Positions 47,860-60,019 of a stretch of 64,000 nt of DNA are shown piece by piece. The position numbers were made by a program, and so were the translations under genes. The notes under the pieces are model-generated. The model made no database searches. It saw only the letters and a program-made list of their open reading frames with translations, and was not told the DNA's origin. The first letter of the stretch is position 1; every line of letters starts with the position of its first letter. The stretch comes from Sequoia sempervirens (taxonomy: Eukaryota > Streptophyta > Pinopsida > Cupressales > Cupressaceae), in the NCBI GenBank assembly GCA_007258455.2, contig VDFB02270651.1, positions 696,926,197 through 696,990,196 of the forward strand. The letters are read 5' to 3'.

Positions 47860-50800
47860 ATTCGATTTTCTTGAGAAATAATGATGATATTTTATGGATC
47901 CAACTCCAAGGGAGGAATTTCATAGCCTATCATCATATTTAAATAATCTCTACTATCCATCTAGTTTTCTACAACCCATTCATGATCAAGCTCCAATTTG
48001 TGCAAGGCATGTTCCAAGATATCTTTCTTGTAATCAAAATTCATTTGCCATGTTTTGACTAGCCAATGATCTTCTTCAGGCAACTCTAGTTCCTTTTCCC
48101 ATGCTTCCTTGGAGAGCTTGAGGATGATCTATAGCTTTGGATAGGTGATCCAATACAGCTTGGGGAACTCCTTGCAGGTGTTCATCATGTCCTCTACTTG
48201 CTTCTGTAAACTTCAAAATTTATTGTACATATTGACCATATGACAGATGCACATGTCACCATTGTATATTACCCTATGGAACTAGTTTGTAGTTGAAATG
48301 GTCTAGTTCTTCATTTTATCCATTTTATTTATCTCTTCCTTGGAGAGGAAAACAAGCGTAAATGATTCCGTTGGGGTTTCTTCCTCTATTGATGACCATT
48401 GTTGGATGTAGGCAGTGAGGCTTTCCACCTATTCCTTCAACTCTTCCTTTGTAGACTGGTCCTTATTCATTTGTTGGATGATAGTGGACACTGATCCTTG
48501 AAGGTCATCCATGTTCTACTCATGAGTCACCATGCCCAAATTAATAGTGGATATATGGTAGTCCTAGCCCTAGATGGTGCTCACATCTTTAGATATTGTT
48601 AGAGTGGCTATTTACAGTGTTTGAGATCCAAAAGTGTCAACCATGATATGTGATCAAATATTAGGCTTATTTTCCTTACGGTTCCTTTTCTGGGCTCTAG
48701 CCAAAATTTCCTCCAATTGGGTCTTGGGATCAATAACCACTAGAGCCTTCTTCTTTAACTACTACTCGAGACATCTGGAGACTTCGGTTAGTAATTTTAG
48801 TGATTCATGTTCACCTTTCTCTTCTGCTTCCTAATTAGATTCATCTTCCTCGTCACCAGGAGCTTCTCCATTATGTTTTTCTTCTTCATTCATCTCCTCC
48901 TCTTGCATGGCCTTCTCTTTATCATGCTTAGAAACTTCTACATTTAATCTTACAACCTTTTCTTCTTAGGCCACCCCCTTAGTTGTTTTAGGCTCACGCT
49001 TAGCATTCTTCTTTGGGGACTTGGCAATTTTCTACCCTATAATTTATCCTTCTTCATTCCTTTCTTGCTCCCCTCCCCTTTCTGGAGGAACTTCTTCTTG
49101 TATCAGGACCTCATCTTGGCCATTTTGTGGAGGCTCATTGACTATCTCCACATCCATGTCTATGTCAATCTTCCTTTCCCCAAAGTTGTGCTCCTTTGGG
49201 TGTGTTTCTTCATCTCCATGTTCTTAGGGTGGTTCTTCATCTGGCTCTTGGTCTGATGTTTCAACTTTATAGTGTTCATCAAGCCACTTAACATCTTCAT
49301 CCTTAAAATTTTGTGGCCATTCATCATCAAAAGCTATCTTATCTAAGTTTTTATTCAATATAATATTCGAATGTTCAAAATAATCATCTCTATTAGAGTC
49401 CCACAGTTCATCAACGATTCACTTCATAGTTTCTTTGTGTTGTTTGACGTTGAGCATCTCCATTTCATCTAAAAATTACATTGTGGCCTCCATTTTGTGT
49501 GGCTCAATAGGTGGCTGGGGAAGAGGCAAAGCAACAACAAGCTGAGTGATTAGTGCTTGAACCTTGGGATCGAGGATCACCCCAGACAGTTCAATGGGAA
49601 AATTTTTCATATATGTTGTGAAATATTGTGGCAATGTGGGTGGTGCCAAAGTAATTGTGGGCATGGATGGGGATAGAGCAGACAGGGTAGGGAATGGAGG
49701 TGGGAGAAAAAAGGATGACAATAGGGAGGTAGTGGAAGAAGAGGATTCCAACACCATCACAAGAGCAGTCGGTGAGATGGAGATGAGGTGGACTATGATG
49801 TCCATTGCAGGTGGAGATGAGACATGTAAATATTTTGGAGTGGAGGATGATGGAGTGGTGATGATAGCAACGGTAGCAGGAATGAAAGTGGTGGGTGATG
49901 ATGAGCAAGATTCCTCAACTTCCTCTTCTTCTCCATGTTGGTTCTCTTCTTCTTGGATAGTCGACATTTTGAGAACAAAAGTTCCTATTTTCTTTTCCTT
50001 CTTTGATGATTTCCATTATGTTTCTTTCCTTGAATACACCATTTTTTTGGGTTGGCATTTAGGTGCATTCTTCCTCTTCTTGTATTGAGTGATGAGTGGG
50101 GACTTGGAAGCTTCTTCTAATGAACCTACAACTGCACCATTGTCTTTTTCACTTTCAATGTCATCCTCAAGCTCCCAATATGTGAACTGTGCACCTTGTT
50201 CTTTAAGTTGAGTTATTTTCCCGTCCACCCATTGTCTATTTTTGTGTTCAATAGGACAAGTGAGAATATATAGGTCAGTGACCTCTTCTTTGACCCAATC
50301 AATAACTAGCAAGGGAATATCAGCTAAAGTAATATATCTTTCATCCAGAATGTTGTCATCCTTGACAATCTAGTTAGGTACATGAAACAAATTTATGAAC
50401 TTCATAAATTGGGTAGTCATCCTCACAGTTCACCCAGAAGTCTTCAACATGAGGTTGGTGGGTATGTTGTCTTCCAACTTGTTTCCTCAACTTACAATGA
50501 GGATCCATACTTCCCTTGTTTGTATGAAAATCCAAATGGTACTCTTCCAATTCTTTCTCTGAGTGCTCAACACATTGGGCAGGAGGTCAAGAGTATATTC
50601 CCTATCCAAATGTAATGGGATATGGAACCCCTACTTGGTGCTTGTTGCTCAATAGTGTATGGGCAGTTTGTAGCTACCGAGTGAGCTCCAACAAAATGAT
50701 CTGGACATTTGGTAGTGTGAAAATATATAGGGTCATCCTGAGAACCTCTCTAGATGGATGTAGGTAAAGTTTGGGAATTAGATAAATAGATATCCAATAC

Positions 50801-51820
50801 ACTTGATTTCTTCCCTAGCACTATGTGTCACTCTTCTTTCAAGGTATCCTCCCAAGAGGCTAATTATATGCCCGATGAAGGCATCATTCACTCTTCTATA
50901 TTCCATCTTGAATTTTTGTACTGCAATTGAGGATAGTAGTCATGTACTTTAAGTTCCCCTCTCTTGGTCCCTAATGTTCCTGCACAGAATAACCCTTTTT
51001 TATTGGAACTTGACTGCTAGAAGGTAGACTAGTTATGAGGTCATGTAGAATTTGGAGGTCTTCTTTACTGCCATTAGCTGACTATGCAAATTTTCACTTA
51101 TCATTTTGACCCAGTGGAAGTTAGCAGTGCTACAGAGGATTTCCTCCATGAAGTAAAACATTCATTCTTCAAAGAATGTTGTAGTATGAAATCCCATCAC
51201 TTTGCTTAGGAGTGTATCCAGATCATGATACTCTTTGAAGAAATAGCTCCTGTATAACTTCTGAGGCACCTTTTTGGCATTGCCCCTCTCAAATTTTAAC
51301 AAATTTTGATTGATCATTCTTTTTCATCCTAGGGGATCTTGTTGCCATATCTTCTAACTGAACTCCTTTTCTACTTCCTCCATTGTTTTGAACATTGGGA
51401 TGCTGAATGTTTTACCAATAGACTTGGTGGATAAATTTCCTAGTATTCTTCCATCTTTAGCAATTATTTTCTTGGTACTGGTGTGGTAGCATTCCTAGCA
51501 AGCCATCACTAACTTTGGAGCAATCAATGTAGGAGAGAAGTTGGCTACCTTCAAAATGTTACTTTCCTTTATCTTTTGGGTATCTTCTATGGTGGGATTA
51601 ACATCACCCTTTGCTTGAATTCATCTATATTAACATGTCATAGGTTCATGTTAGAGGTTGTGTCCTAGCAGTTGGACGTAAGGTTAGAGGTGCACTCCAC
51701 CCCATGAAACTGATACTTCATTTGTTCCTTCTCTTCTTTCCCCCTAGGCTTTCTTGTAGGTTTCTTTCCTTTATCAATTTTTCCCACAAGCTTCCTTGAT
51801 GATCCCTTAACAAATTCCAT
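47860..51820 (-). pseudogene. Large decayed ORF, about 1,300 codons, unknown family
   Basis: From about 51,620 to about 47,950 one minus-strand frame stays readable for 3.6 kb. It is interrupted almost only by TAG codons; the first part (Met at 51,820, basic: RKPRGKKRE) is in another frame, so a frameshift lies near 51,650. Regions in order: basic N-terminus; a globular part with DLDTLLSKVMGFHTTTFFEE and MFYFMEEILCSTANFHWVK (51,250-51,100) then YRRVNDAFIGHIISLLGGYL; a Lys-rich stretch (ITQYKKRKNAPKCQPKK, 50,090); a Ser/Thr/Pro-rich part (49,970-49,480); a highly charged Glu/Lys part (49,300-48,700); and a coiled-coil-like C-terminus (48,640-47,960, EELKE, LQKQVEDMMN). No enzyme motif. It may be an extra ORF of an LTR element, as Ogre elements carry upstream of gag, or a host gene copy. 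Confidence 0.55.
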
Positions 51821-54700
51821 AATTCCTACACCCAAAAGATGTAGTAAGTTCTTTTACATATAGAAGTGACAAATGTCAGTTAAATCCTACAAATTTAGTG
51901 TTAGATGCATTCATATACCTCCAAGAGACCATAATATCCATCCTAGTTTACCATTTGAATTTATTTCGAGCAATTTAAAAAGATACGAGCCTAACGGTGT
52001 GATTTTCCCCTCTACGGAATCCATAATGAAGAAATTCATTAAAGGATGATGTTGGTGCCACAAAATACCATAGATGATGACCTGCAGGATATTTTTTTCA
52101 TGGTACATTTGATGGGAAAATTCCTTGTAAAGTGGTTGGGCACATGTGAAAATATGTGATAGGGCACCTCAATTATTTTCCTTCATTAAATTACTCATTT
52201 CTGGCCTATGTGGGTGAAAGGAGTGCAAGTGCAATCGATGGGAGGGACGTTAATGCTTTGTTGCTAAAATAGTGGTGAAAAGGGAGACAATTCCACAAGT
52301 GGAGTTCCACACTGCATAACTCACAAAGTGTTTTCCTTGGCCACATTCACTCAAGTGCTCTTGGGGTGTGCTTTATGGAATGTGCACATCAATGAGGTAG
52401 GAGCTAGGAAGTGGAGGTCTGTCAGATTTTTTCCATTAAAGAACAACCTTGTGGGAATGACACCCCAACAATAGTGACCTACATAAGTGGACCTACTGAG
52501 GTGTCTTGCTCAAAGGCTTGTGGCTTATGGGTTTAAAACAAAGGGGCATTGATGGGTTTAGGACCCGCCTGATGGAAAGGTGTGTTTGCTTCACCATTAA
52601 ACAATGGCCACAGAGTGGTGGCCACTTGCAGGTGGTAGACCATGTAGGCAGACCCGCAGAGGTCAGTTTGACTTTGAGGAAAGATTTCCCATAGAGCCCG
52701 CATGGAGGGACGATGCAAATATTTTTCCATTAAAGAACAATAGGGATGTCACGATGGTCTGCATGTGACAATTTGCAAATGTGGATCCATAGGGGCTTGA
52801 TGACTTAGTCATTTTTTACTATTGATCATTTTTTGGTGATAGGGTTGTGGGGTTTTGAAGGAGGGATTTTACATTTATTAAGATGTTAAGTGGCATCCAC
52901 GATGGGATGGACACTTGTAGATGGGGTTCCGCAAATCCCATCAACACTTTATCATTCATTTTCTTCCACCTAACGCTTTGAAGTTTTAAATGCTAGAAAA
53001 GGTAAGGAAATGGTTGTGATTCTTTAGGAAAACATAGATGGTGCTATAAAAGGGAAAAGCTAAAAAGGGAAAGGCCATGAGAGATTTTGAAGGTTTAAAC
53101 CCTAGGATTCAGTTTTGGAGTTTGAATACTTAATATTATGCATGTTGTAAAAGCCTTGTATGATCTTTTAGTGAACAAAATTATGGGGACAAAATACAAA
53201 GTCTGGGTACATACCTCACTCACGTCGAGAATAAGAGAAATAGCTACCTCAAAGTTTTAATCCTTCAGCACATATGGGAGCACTTCTTTCTCTCTCAGAT
53301 TCAAATTCGATGGGTGAAAATGACTGCTAAGGAGTGGCATATTTATAAGCAATTTGGTCATTAATGAGCACATTAACTCCTCGATACGGTGATAGCTAGG
53401 TAGGTGAGATGTGGAAACCCATGCTCAATTGGTTGCTCAGTGAAGACCCAGAAGGCTAAGTTGGGTACGGGACCCACCACATGGGTGGATGTAGTAGGAA
53501 GGCCACACATAGCAGCTAAGCCTAGATGGTGACCCGTATGAGAAGACCCACAACTATGGATCCATAGAGTCTAATGGATGCAGCGACAAACTAAAGATAG
53601 AGACTCATAGACCAAACTCCGCAAAAGCCAAAAACTTAGTGAATTTTGGATAGGTGATTTTGGTCAAGGGGAATTTGATGACTTTAATGCATGTGACCAA
53701 TGTAAGCTCAAAAATAGGGGCACATAAAATGAGGCAAGAGCAAAAATGACCTAGCAAAATTGAAACAAGAAGAGAGGGGGTCCCCAATCCAAACAGGGTG
53801 TGTGTGCAATAGGCACAATAAATGGAGACTCTACTAGGAGAATGCTCTTGATCATTCCAAGGGTAAGGATTCATCTAGAAACTAGAATCTCTGGTTTTGT
53901 AGACCAGAAGCAAGTATCCTCAAATGAATTAAGAGCTTAAAGGAGGACAAAATCCTTAGTTGAATCAATTCACTGAGTACCTCATAGGTGTGTGTAGTGA
54001 ATTCATTCCTCTCCATCAGAAGCCACAAAGGACGAAATTCAATCATCCAAGGCAATCTACATAGTTGATCTAACCCCAAAAGTAACCTAGACATTGCTCA
54101 GCTACCAGTCAGGCATCCATAGCCCCAACAGAGTTATCGTTGTGATCCCCATGAACATTTCTTTACTTCCAGTCGGGCATCCATAACCTCGATAGAATTT
54201 CTCACACACCCAAAAAAATTCTTGGTTTTCAATATTTTATTTTCTTTCCTTTCTTTTATATTTTCTTTTTTATACTCTTTTTCTCAACTGCATAAGCAAT
54301 GAAGCTCATAGTGGGTTTGGAGATTACAGTGGTCACTAGAGCAGATTTAAGATTTCTCCCTTACCGAGGCGTCATGATGACTATCATATAGCTCATCAAG
54401 AGTATTTAAGGTGTATATCATGTGTAATTTGAGGTAAACTTGATAGGATTCAATCAAGGGTTCCATCCTAGGTCAAGCCCAAGTTGAAGTGGGAAAGCCC
54501 ATTTCATGGAAGAAAACAGAGACGCATGGTAACTCATGAAGTCTTATCTGAGAAACACAAGAAGTGTGCAACAAAGTGGGACCTCTAATGAGGCCAAGAA
54601 AAACCACTACACTAGGACCAAGTGACATCCTTAGCAAAATGAAGGCCGAGAAAGTAAGCAGAAGTGACGCAAAAAAGAAAAAAAACAAATAAAGACCTAT
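51821..54700. other. Non-coding stretch between the large ORF and E4 integrase
   Basis: No gene on either strand. Possible signals: a + strand TATA-like CTATAAAAGGG at 53,043; a minus-strand TTATAAATATGCC at 53,338-53,350; a GAGGTATGT donor-like site at about 53,210 and a TTTGTAG acceptor-like site at 51,889, both on the minus strand upstream of the Met at 51,820. It probably contains LTR sequence, but no pair was found. Confidence 0.35.
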
Positions 54701-54715
54701 CCTAACTATGTATAG

Positions 54716-55780
54716 TTATATACAAAGGGTGAGCTTGGACCACTCAAGCAAGGAAATAATACTTGAGGTACTACCTATCGATAGGAAATGGGACATCCAC
54801 TCTAGTGAGTGTCTTAAGGTGAAAGGAATTATCTCCCATAATCTCAAAAATTTGAAAGGGGTCAAGCCAAAGCTTGTCAAATTTGTCATGTCCCCCTTTC
54901 TTCTCATGAGATTTGCTCCAAAATAGGACCAAATCTATGATCCTTAAGGCCTTAACTTTGGCTCTTTGGTTGAACCATCTCTTAACTATGCCTTGATGTT
55001 TGGAAAAAAATTTGTATCTTGGTTGCAAACTTCTTCCAAATGGAGCATCTTAGCTAAGTGACCCTCATCGCGTTCTCCCTCCTTATAATATGTGTTAATG
55101 AATTGAAGTGTAGGTATCTTGAGGTGGATCAAAAAAATAGGCTCTAAACCATAAACGAGGCTGAATAGGGAATTTTCTAAAGAAGCTTTATGTTAGGTAC
55201 GATCTTCCCATAGGGAAAAGTGCAACTAGGTATGCTAGTCCTTTGCGTTCTTGTCAAGCAACCTTCGTATGACAGTCAAAAAAAATTGTTGATGAATTGA
55301 AATAGATCATTCCCTTGGGGATAATAATTGGATGAAATATTAAGTGCAATCCCATAATAAAACACCCAACTTGTAAACTTAAGAGAAGTGAATGTAGGAC
55401 CATTATCACAGACTAGGGAAAAGGGATAGCCAAAATGGTTTACAATAAAACTTTCAAGAAAATTGACAACTACCTCAGTCGTACAGTGCCTACAAGAAAT
55501 TGCTTTAGTCCATCTAGTGCAATAATTAGAAGTGATTAGAATGTACCTGTGGCCTACAAAGGATAGTGGGATTTCCAAACTAATAAAGTCAAGTCCCCAC
55601 TAGGTGAAGGGTCTTACCTCAATGACTAGTTTTAGTGGAATAGTAGTGTACCTTTCCCAGGGGGAAACAGTTTTACAAACATGACAAGATTGAACATGAT
55701 TGTATGCATATTTGAATAGAGTCGGCCAATAGTACCTTTCTCATAGGATTAGATGAGTTTTTGATGGGTTGGATCCATGT
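54716..55780 (-). pseudogene. E4 integrase, decayed
   Basis: Zinc-finger end with YYWPTLFKYAYNHVQSCHVC (near 55,720), then PFT, a TAG, WGLDFISL (55,600). The catalytic core has YCTRWTKAI (55,520), CDNGPTFTS (55,400) and YYPQGND (55,320); the downstream catalytic Glu position reads D or F, so the D-D-E triad is damaged. The C-terminal part has KSHEKKGGHDKFDKLWLDPF, DNSFHLKTL and YLKYYF (to about 54,733), the GPY/F-type end of Ty3/gypsy integrases. Most stops are TAG. Confidence 0.88.
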
Positions 55781-55905
55781 CCCATTCCAAACCTATCATG
55801 AAACTCTTTCAACACTTGGGTTGCTTTTTCCTTTCCTAGACATCTAAAATAAAATCCCTCATGGTTCTTCTTGTACAATATGGCTCCCTATAACATGTAG
55901 CTTAT

Positions 55906-56233
55906 TGTAAAATCATCAACACTCCCCTCAAGATTCGTGACATGGACTAACTACCTCTTGTGGATCCGTTAACTCTAGCAGTTGTATCAAGCATTAATAG
56001 GTTAATCTTTTGGTGCAATGACAACTATGGGCCAGCAAGTGGTATTAGAGCCAAAGGTGTTGGGTTTGAATCCCCTCAGCTTGCACTGAGGGGAAGATTG
56101 TTGGAAAATGGTTAGCACTCCCCTCAGGATTCATGGCATGGACTAACCTCCTCCCATGGCTCCGTTAACTCTGGCAGTTGTATCAGACATTAATAGGTCA
56201 ATATTTTGGTGCAAAAGTAACTGTGAACCAACA
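55906..56233 (+). mobile_element. TRIM element (terminal-repeat retrotransposon in miniature)
   Basis: Two direct repeats of about 130 bp (55,906-56,037 and 56,099-56,233) flank 61 bases holding a primer-binding site (TGGTATTAGAGCC, 56,040-56,052) and a polypurine tract (GAGGGGAAGA, 56,088-56,097). The second repeat starts TGTTGGAAAATGG and ends CCAACA. Orientation + , opposite to the E4 host. It lies between the RNase H and integrase parts of E4. No exact target duplication could be read. Not coding. Confidence 0.85.
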
Positions 56234-56429
56234 TAACTATTACTTTTCAATCTTAAAGAATGATTTTATACTCCTTGCAACTAAGATGGACACTTGTTGT
56301 TCAACATATAATACACTATGTCATGATACCAATCATCCAGGGAAGCATCCTCCAAATGATACTACTGCACTGCAATTTCTATTCCTGTTTCTACCATTGT
56401 GCACATGAGAACTTGTCCTCATACTAGCT

Positions 56430-56965
56430 TCATAGGGTGAATCTCCATATCTTACTCTTGTAGCAACATGATCCATTTTTCCCTTCTTTCTCCTAGCTCA
56501 CTCTGTATTAATAGGGTCCTAACAACTAGGTCTAGAACTATGAAAAAAACTTTGTTTCTCAGGATGTAATGTCTAAATTTGTTGACTCCACGAACTAGGG
56601 CATATTCCTCTTTCTCAATATTGTGATAGTTCATCTCCGCATCCTTTAGTGGAGCACTCATAAAGGAAATAGGGTGTTCATTCCCTTCATCATCTTTCTA
56701 CATTAGCATGTTGGCACATGAGTGATCTAAAGCGAAGGAGTAGATATAGAATGGCTTTAGGTAATCTGTGCTGACCAACATGGGAGCATCTACAATAGCC
56801 ATCTTAATTTCTTCAAAACCATGTTTGGATTTAGATGTCCATTATACCTTAGTGTCATGCTTAAGCATTACATTCAATGGCTTAACTATTTCTACGAAGC
56901 CCATGATGAACTTCCTAATGAAGTTGATCTTTCCAAAAAAGGACTTCATTTCCTTTTTGCTACCC
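56430..56965 (-). pseudogene. E4 RNase H (pol-linked), decayed
   Basis: Connection region FFGKINFIRKFI, then KPLNVMLKH (56,860). Then PFYIYSFALDHSCANMLM, GNEHPISFMSAPLKDAEMNY and IEKEEYALVRGVNKFRHYIL (56,640-56,560). The first catalytic Asp position reads Y-S (IYSF instead of the usual D-A/S), so activity is unlikely. TAG codons break it at several sites. Confidence 0.8.
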
Positions 56966-56969
56966 GGAG

Positions 56970-57560
56970 GCTAAATTTTCAATATAGCCTGCATGTGTTT
57001 TGAATCTATGGAGATTCCCTTCTTTGAGATCATATGTCCTAGCAATTTTCCCTCAGTCACCCCGATGATGCATTTATTCGGGTTCAGTGATATGTTGAAC
57101 TCTCTACACCTTTGGACCACTTTACACATGTCATAGATGTGGTCTCCCCTTTTCTTGGAGAACATGGTAAGTTCATCCATGTATATGATGATGCATTTAC
57201 TGATAAGATCCTTGAAAGCTATGTGCATAGTGTGTTGAAATGTCGCACCTACATTGATTAACCTGAATGAAATCCTTTTGTATGAAAACATTCCCCACTT
57301 CATGGTAAATTTTGTTTTGTGTCTATCTTCATACTACACCATCACTTGGTTATATCCTGAGTAGCCATCTAGAAATGACATCCTTTGAGACCCATTTACA
57401 ATTTGTAGTACCTCATCCAGTGAGGGCACCCGATAGTTGTCTTTCTCAGAAGCTCCGTTTATATTTCTAAAATCCATGCATAATCTGCTTTCTCCATTCT
57501 TCTTTCTGAATGGAACTAGATTCACCACCCATGTGGAATGCCTAACCAGAAAGATGATTC
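56970..57560 (-). pseudogene. E4 reverse transcriptase, decayed
   Basis: VVNLVPFRKKNGESRLCMDF (57,530), NINGASEKDNYRVPSLDEVL, MSFLDGYSGYNQV, then a TAG at 57,334, then KTKFTMKWGMFSYKRISFRL, INVGATFQHTMH, IIIYMDELTMFSKKRGDH (57,180) and SLNPNKCIIGVTEGKLLGH. These are RT blocks in the right order. The YxDD box reads YMDE, which removes one of the two catalytic aspartates of that box. Confidence 0.9.
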
Positions 57561-58149
57561 AAGCTGAAAGAAAATTTTGCACTTCCTTGAAGATAATAGG
57601 TTCCAACAATGCATTAACTAGTCATTAACACTGTCAGAAGGGCCTCACATCTAGCTTGAGGGGGATGGTATGATTAATAATCGACTTATCCTATGTTTTA
57701 AGATCTTCATACCCCCAAGCAATCACAACATGAAAAGTGTGCAAAGCATCAACAATTCCTTTTCTTTCCTCTAGGATGCACACTTTGCCAATATTTTTTT
57801 TTTTTTTCATCTTCGACATTACCCATGTTGTGATCATCACATTCATTATCTATTGAATCCTTAGTTTGTTGATCCTAATCTCTTATATGATCTAAATCGA
57901 ATATTCTTTCTAGTTGAACCATGCCCCTTGCTATTGTGTTTTTCTTTAAATTTATTACCACTTCAATATATAACTCGGCTTCCTCCATCTCTACCTTATC
58001 AATGAGTTGAGATGCAAGTACATATAAGTTGGTGATGAAGTCAAGGATGTGCTTGTCATCATTGAATACTTTAAAATGGGTGACATTGTCAGGAACTGAT
58101 GGGGTAGAGGTGAGTTCTATGATAAATTTATTTAAGCCTATTAATGATA

Positions 58150-58545
58150 AGTGCTGGAGGCTATTGGCTTCCTAATCCAAGGCATCTATGGTCTGATTTT
58201 TGCTACGAGGGATTAGCTGAATATTGAATGCATCCATCCCTTCTATGAGATCCAATGCCCTATGCCTATAGTTAGCTAATCTTCTATCATGACAAGAGTA
58301 AAACTTCCTAACTTGTTTGATAACCAATTCAGAGTCACCAAAGACTTGGAATATTTTGAGTTTCTTTCTCAATTCCATGAGTAATCTGTGAAGTAACACT
58401 TCATATTCTACTACATTATTAGTACAATATAGTTGTTATCTATGGTTAGAAAAATACATTTTACCCATAGGACTGATGAGATTGAAGCCTGCTCTTGATC
58501 CTTGCTTGGATTTGTATCCATCAAAATGCAACATCTAAAACTTGG
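58150..58545 (-). pseudogene. E4 second RNase H (archaeal-like, aRH)
   Basis: LHFDGYKSKQGSRAGFNLIS (58,530), PMGKMY, CTNNVVEYEVLLHRLLMEL (58,400), VFGDSELVIKQVRKFY (58,320), then ALDLIEGMDAFNIQLIPRSK and NQTIDALDQEAN. Asp, Glu and Asp of the RNase H active site sit in HFDG, VEYE and GDSE. In plant Tat elements this domain is an additional RNase H beside the pol-linked one. Here it is upstream of RT. TAA or TAG codons break it near 58,440. Confidence 0.88.
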
Positions 58546-59069
58546 AGGGACTTTTTCCTTTGGAGCCAATGAAGTAGACATCTATTTCTGGTTGCTTGAT
58601 TTTTTCTACATCCTTGGGTGTCTATTTACATTTAGGTTGGCCTTGATCTTGTTGTTCTCCCATACCATCTTTAGGAGTGACCTGCCCTTGGATGTGTTTC
58701 ACGACTTTTTGGCATAGGCAGCACTCAAATTCATAATGAGCTACATTGTGTACTCTGCACTAGCTAGGCAATAATAACTCTATACAATCCATTCTATCTC
58801 CTAAACTGAGGTGATCTTGTGCACATTTCTAAATAAATTCTTAGAAGCCATCAAGCAACCCAAGTTGGCCTTCCTTTTGGAGTTCTTCATCTTTAGACTC
58901 AACCAAAACTTTGGTGTTGTTAGGGAGAGAAGTTAAATTAATGGGGACCTCACATAGCACAAGGAACTCTTCCGCTTCCTCTTCTTCTTCTTGACCTTGG
59001 TAAGCGACAAGAAAGTAGTTACCCAACCCTGTCTCCACAAACAACACCTCATTCACATTATTGTACTAA

Positions 59070-59480
59070 ATAATCATGTAATTCATCCTAGGTTCTTGGT
59101 CAATGTAAATTTGATTAGGTAGCCCTTTCATGGCATCCATAAGTGGGAGTAGTTAGTTGCTACATAACCATTAAGAGCCCAAGTAAAGTCCCTCCCCAAT
59201 ATGAAACCATAAGTGTCTGAGATTTCAGCAACCTGAATGTCAATGAACTGCTACACTCTTGGGTCAACTGTGACCTACATAGGGATTTTGTTCAATTCTC
59301 CCACTATATTAACCTCAGTCTTATCAAGCTAAGTCACTTTTTGCTTGGACGAGGTCAAAGTTATTCCTAGTGCCTAGCATACTGCAAGTGGCATGACGTT
59401 AGCTAAGGTACTTGAATCTAGTAGGCAGTTGTGGATATTTTTGCCAAATATATAGATTGTTAACAAGAAGGGAGGAGTCT
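59070..59480 (-). pseudogene. E4 aspartic protease, decayed
   Basis: IFGKNIHNCLLDSSTLANVM (near 59,420) is the active-site segment with DSS where DSG or DTG is expected. Then VNIVGELNKIPM, a TAG, VTVDPRV, a TAG, FIDIQVAEISDTYGFILGRD (59,230), FTWALNGYVATNYSHLWMPI. The ILGRDF stretch is the second conserved protease segment. At least four TAG codons stand at likely CAG positions. Confidence 0.82.
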
Positions 59481-60019
59481 CCAACTTTCCTTGAAAAAGT
59501 CCCATGGAGACATCAACCTAGGCTACTTGAACCTTATCCTTGTCATTTTTTTTATCTCTTGTTTCTACTTGACCTTGCTCTTTGGTCGGTGGTTTGTCTA
59601 GTGGCTAACTTGTACTAGTTTGTTGGTTTCGGGGCTGAATGGGCTTCTTTCCTATGATTTCCTTATTCACGAGCTCAATGTTAGTGGTTCAAAGGAAACC
59701 CACTTTGTAGGTACCTCTTGAATTGGTTTAGCTAGTTCCATTCAATGACCGAAAAAAGGAATTCCTAATAGTGGGTACCCTTAACAATTCAAAGGCTAAC
59801 AAGATTAATTTAACTTTCTTTAATTCATCTACTACGTACTCCCCCACTTTCTCAACCTATGCCTCAAAGATAGTTCATTGGGTAGCATTAGCTCGCTAGT
59901 TCTGAGTTGGATTAGGCTGTCTATTTTTGTTGGATTAGGAAGGGGATTAAAATTGTTAGGAGGGGTGGAGGTTGTGAAAGGACCATCATTTTTTCTATTT
60001 TTTAAGTTATAAGGGGTCA

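Noticed and set aside
49564..50088. ORF of 174 codons on the + strand
   Set aside because: Opposite-strand shadow of the charged and Ser/Pro-rich part of the large minus-strand ORF, whose frame is continuous over a much longer distance.
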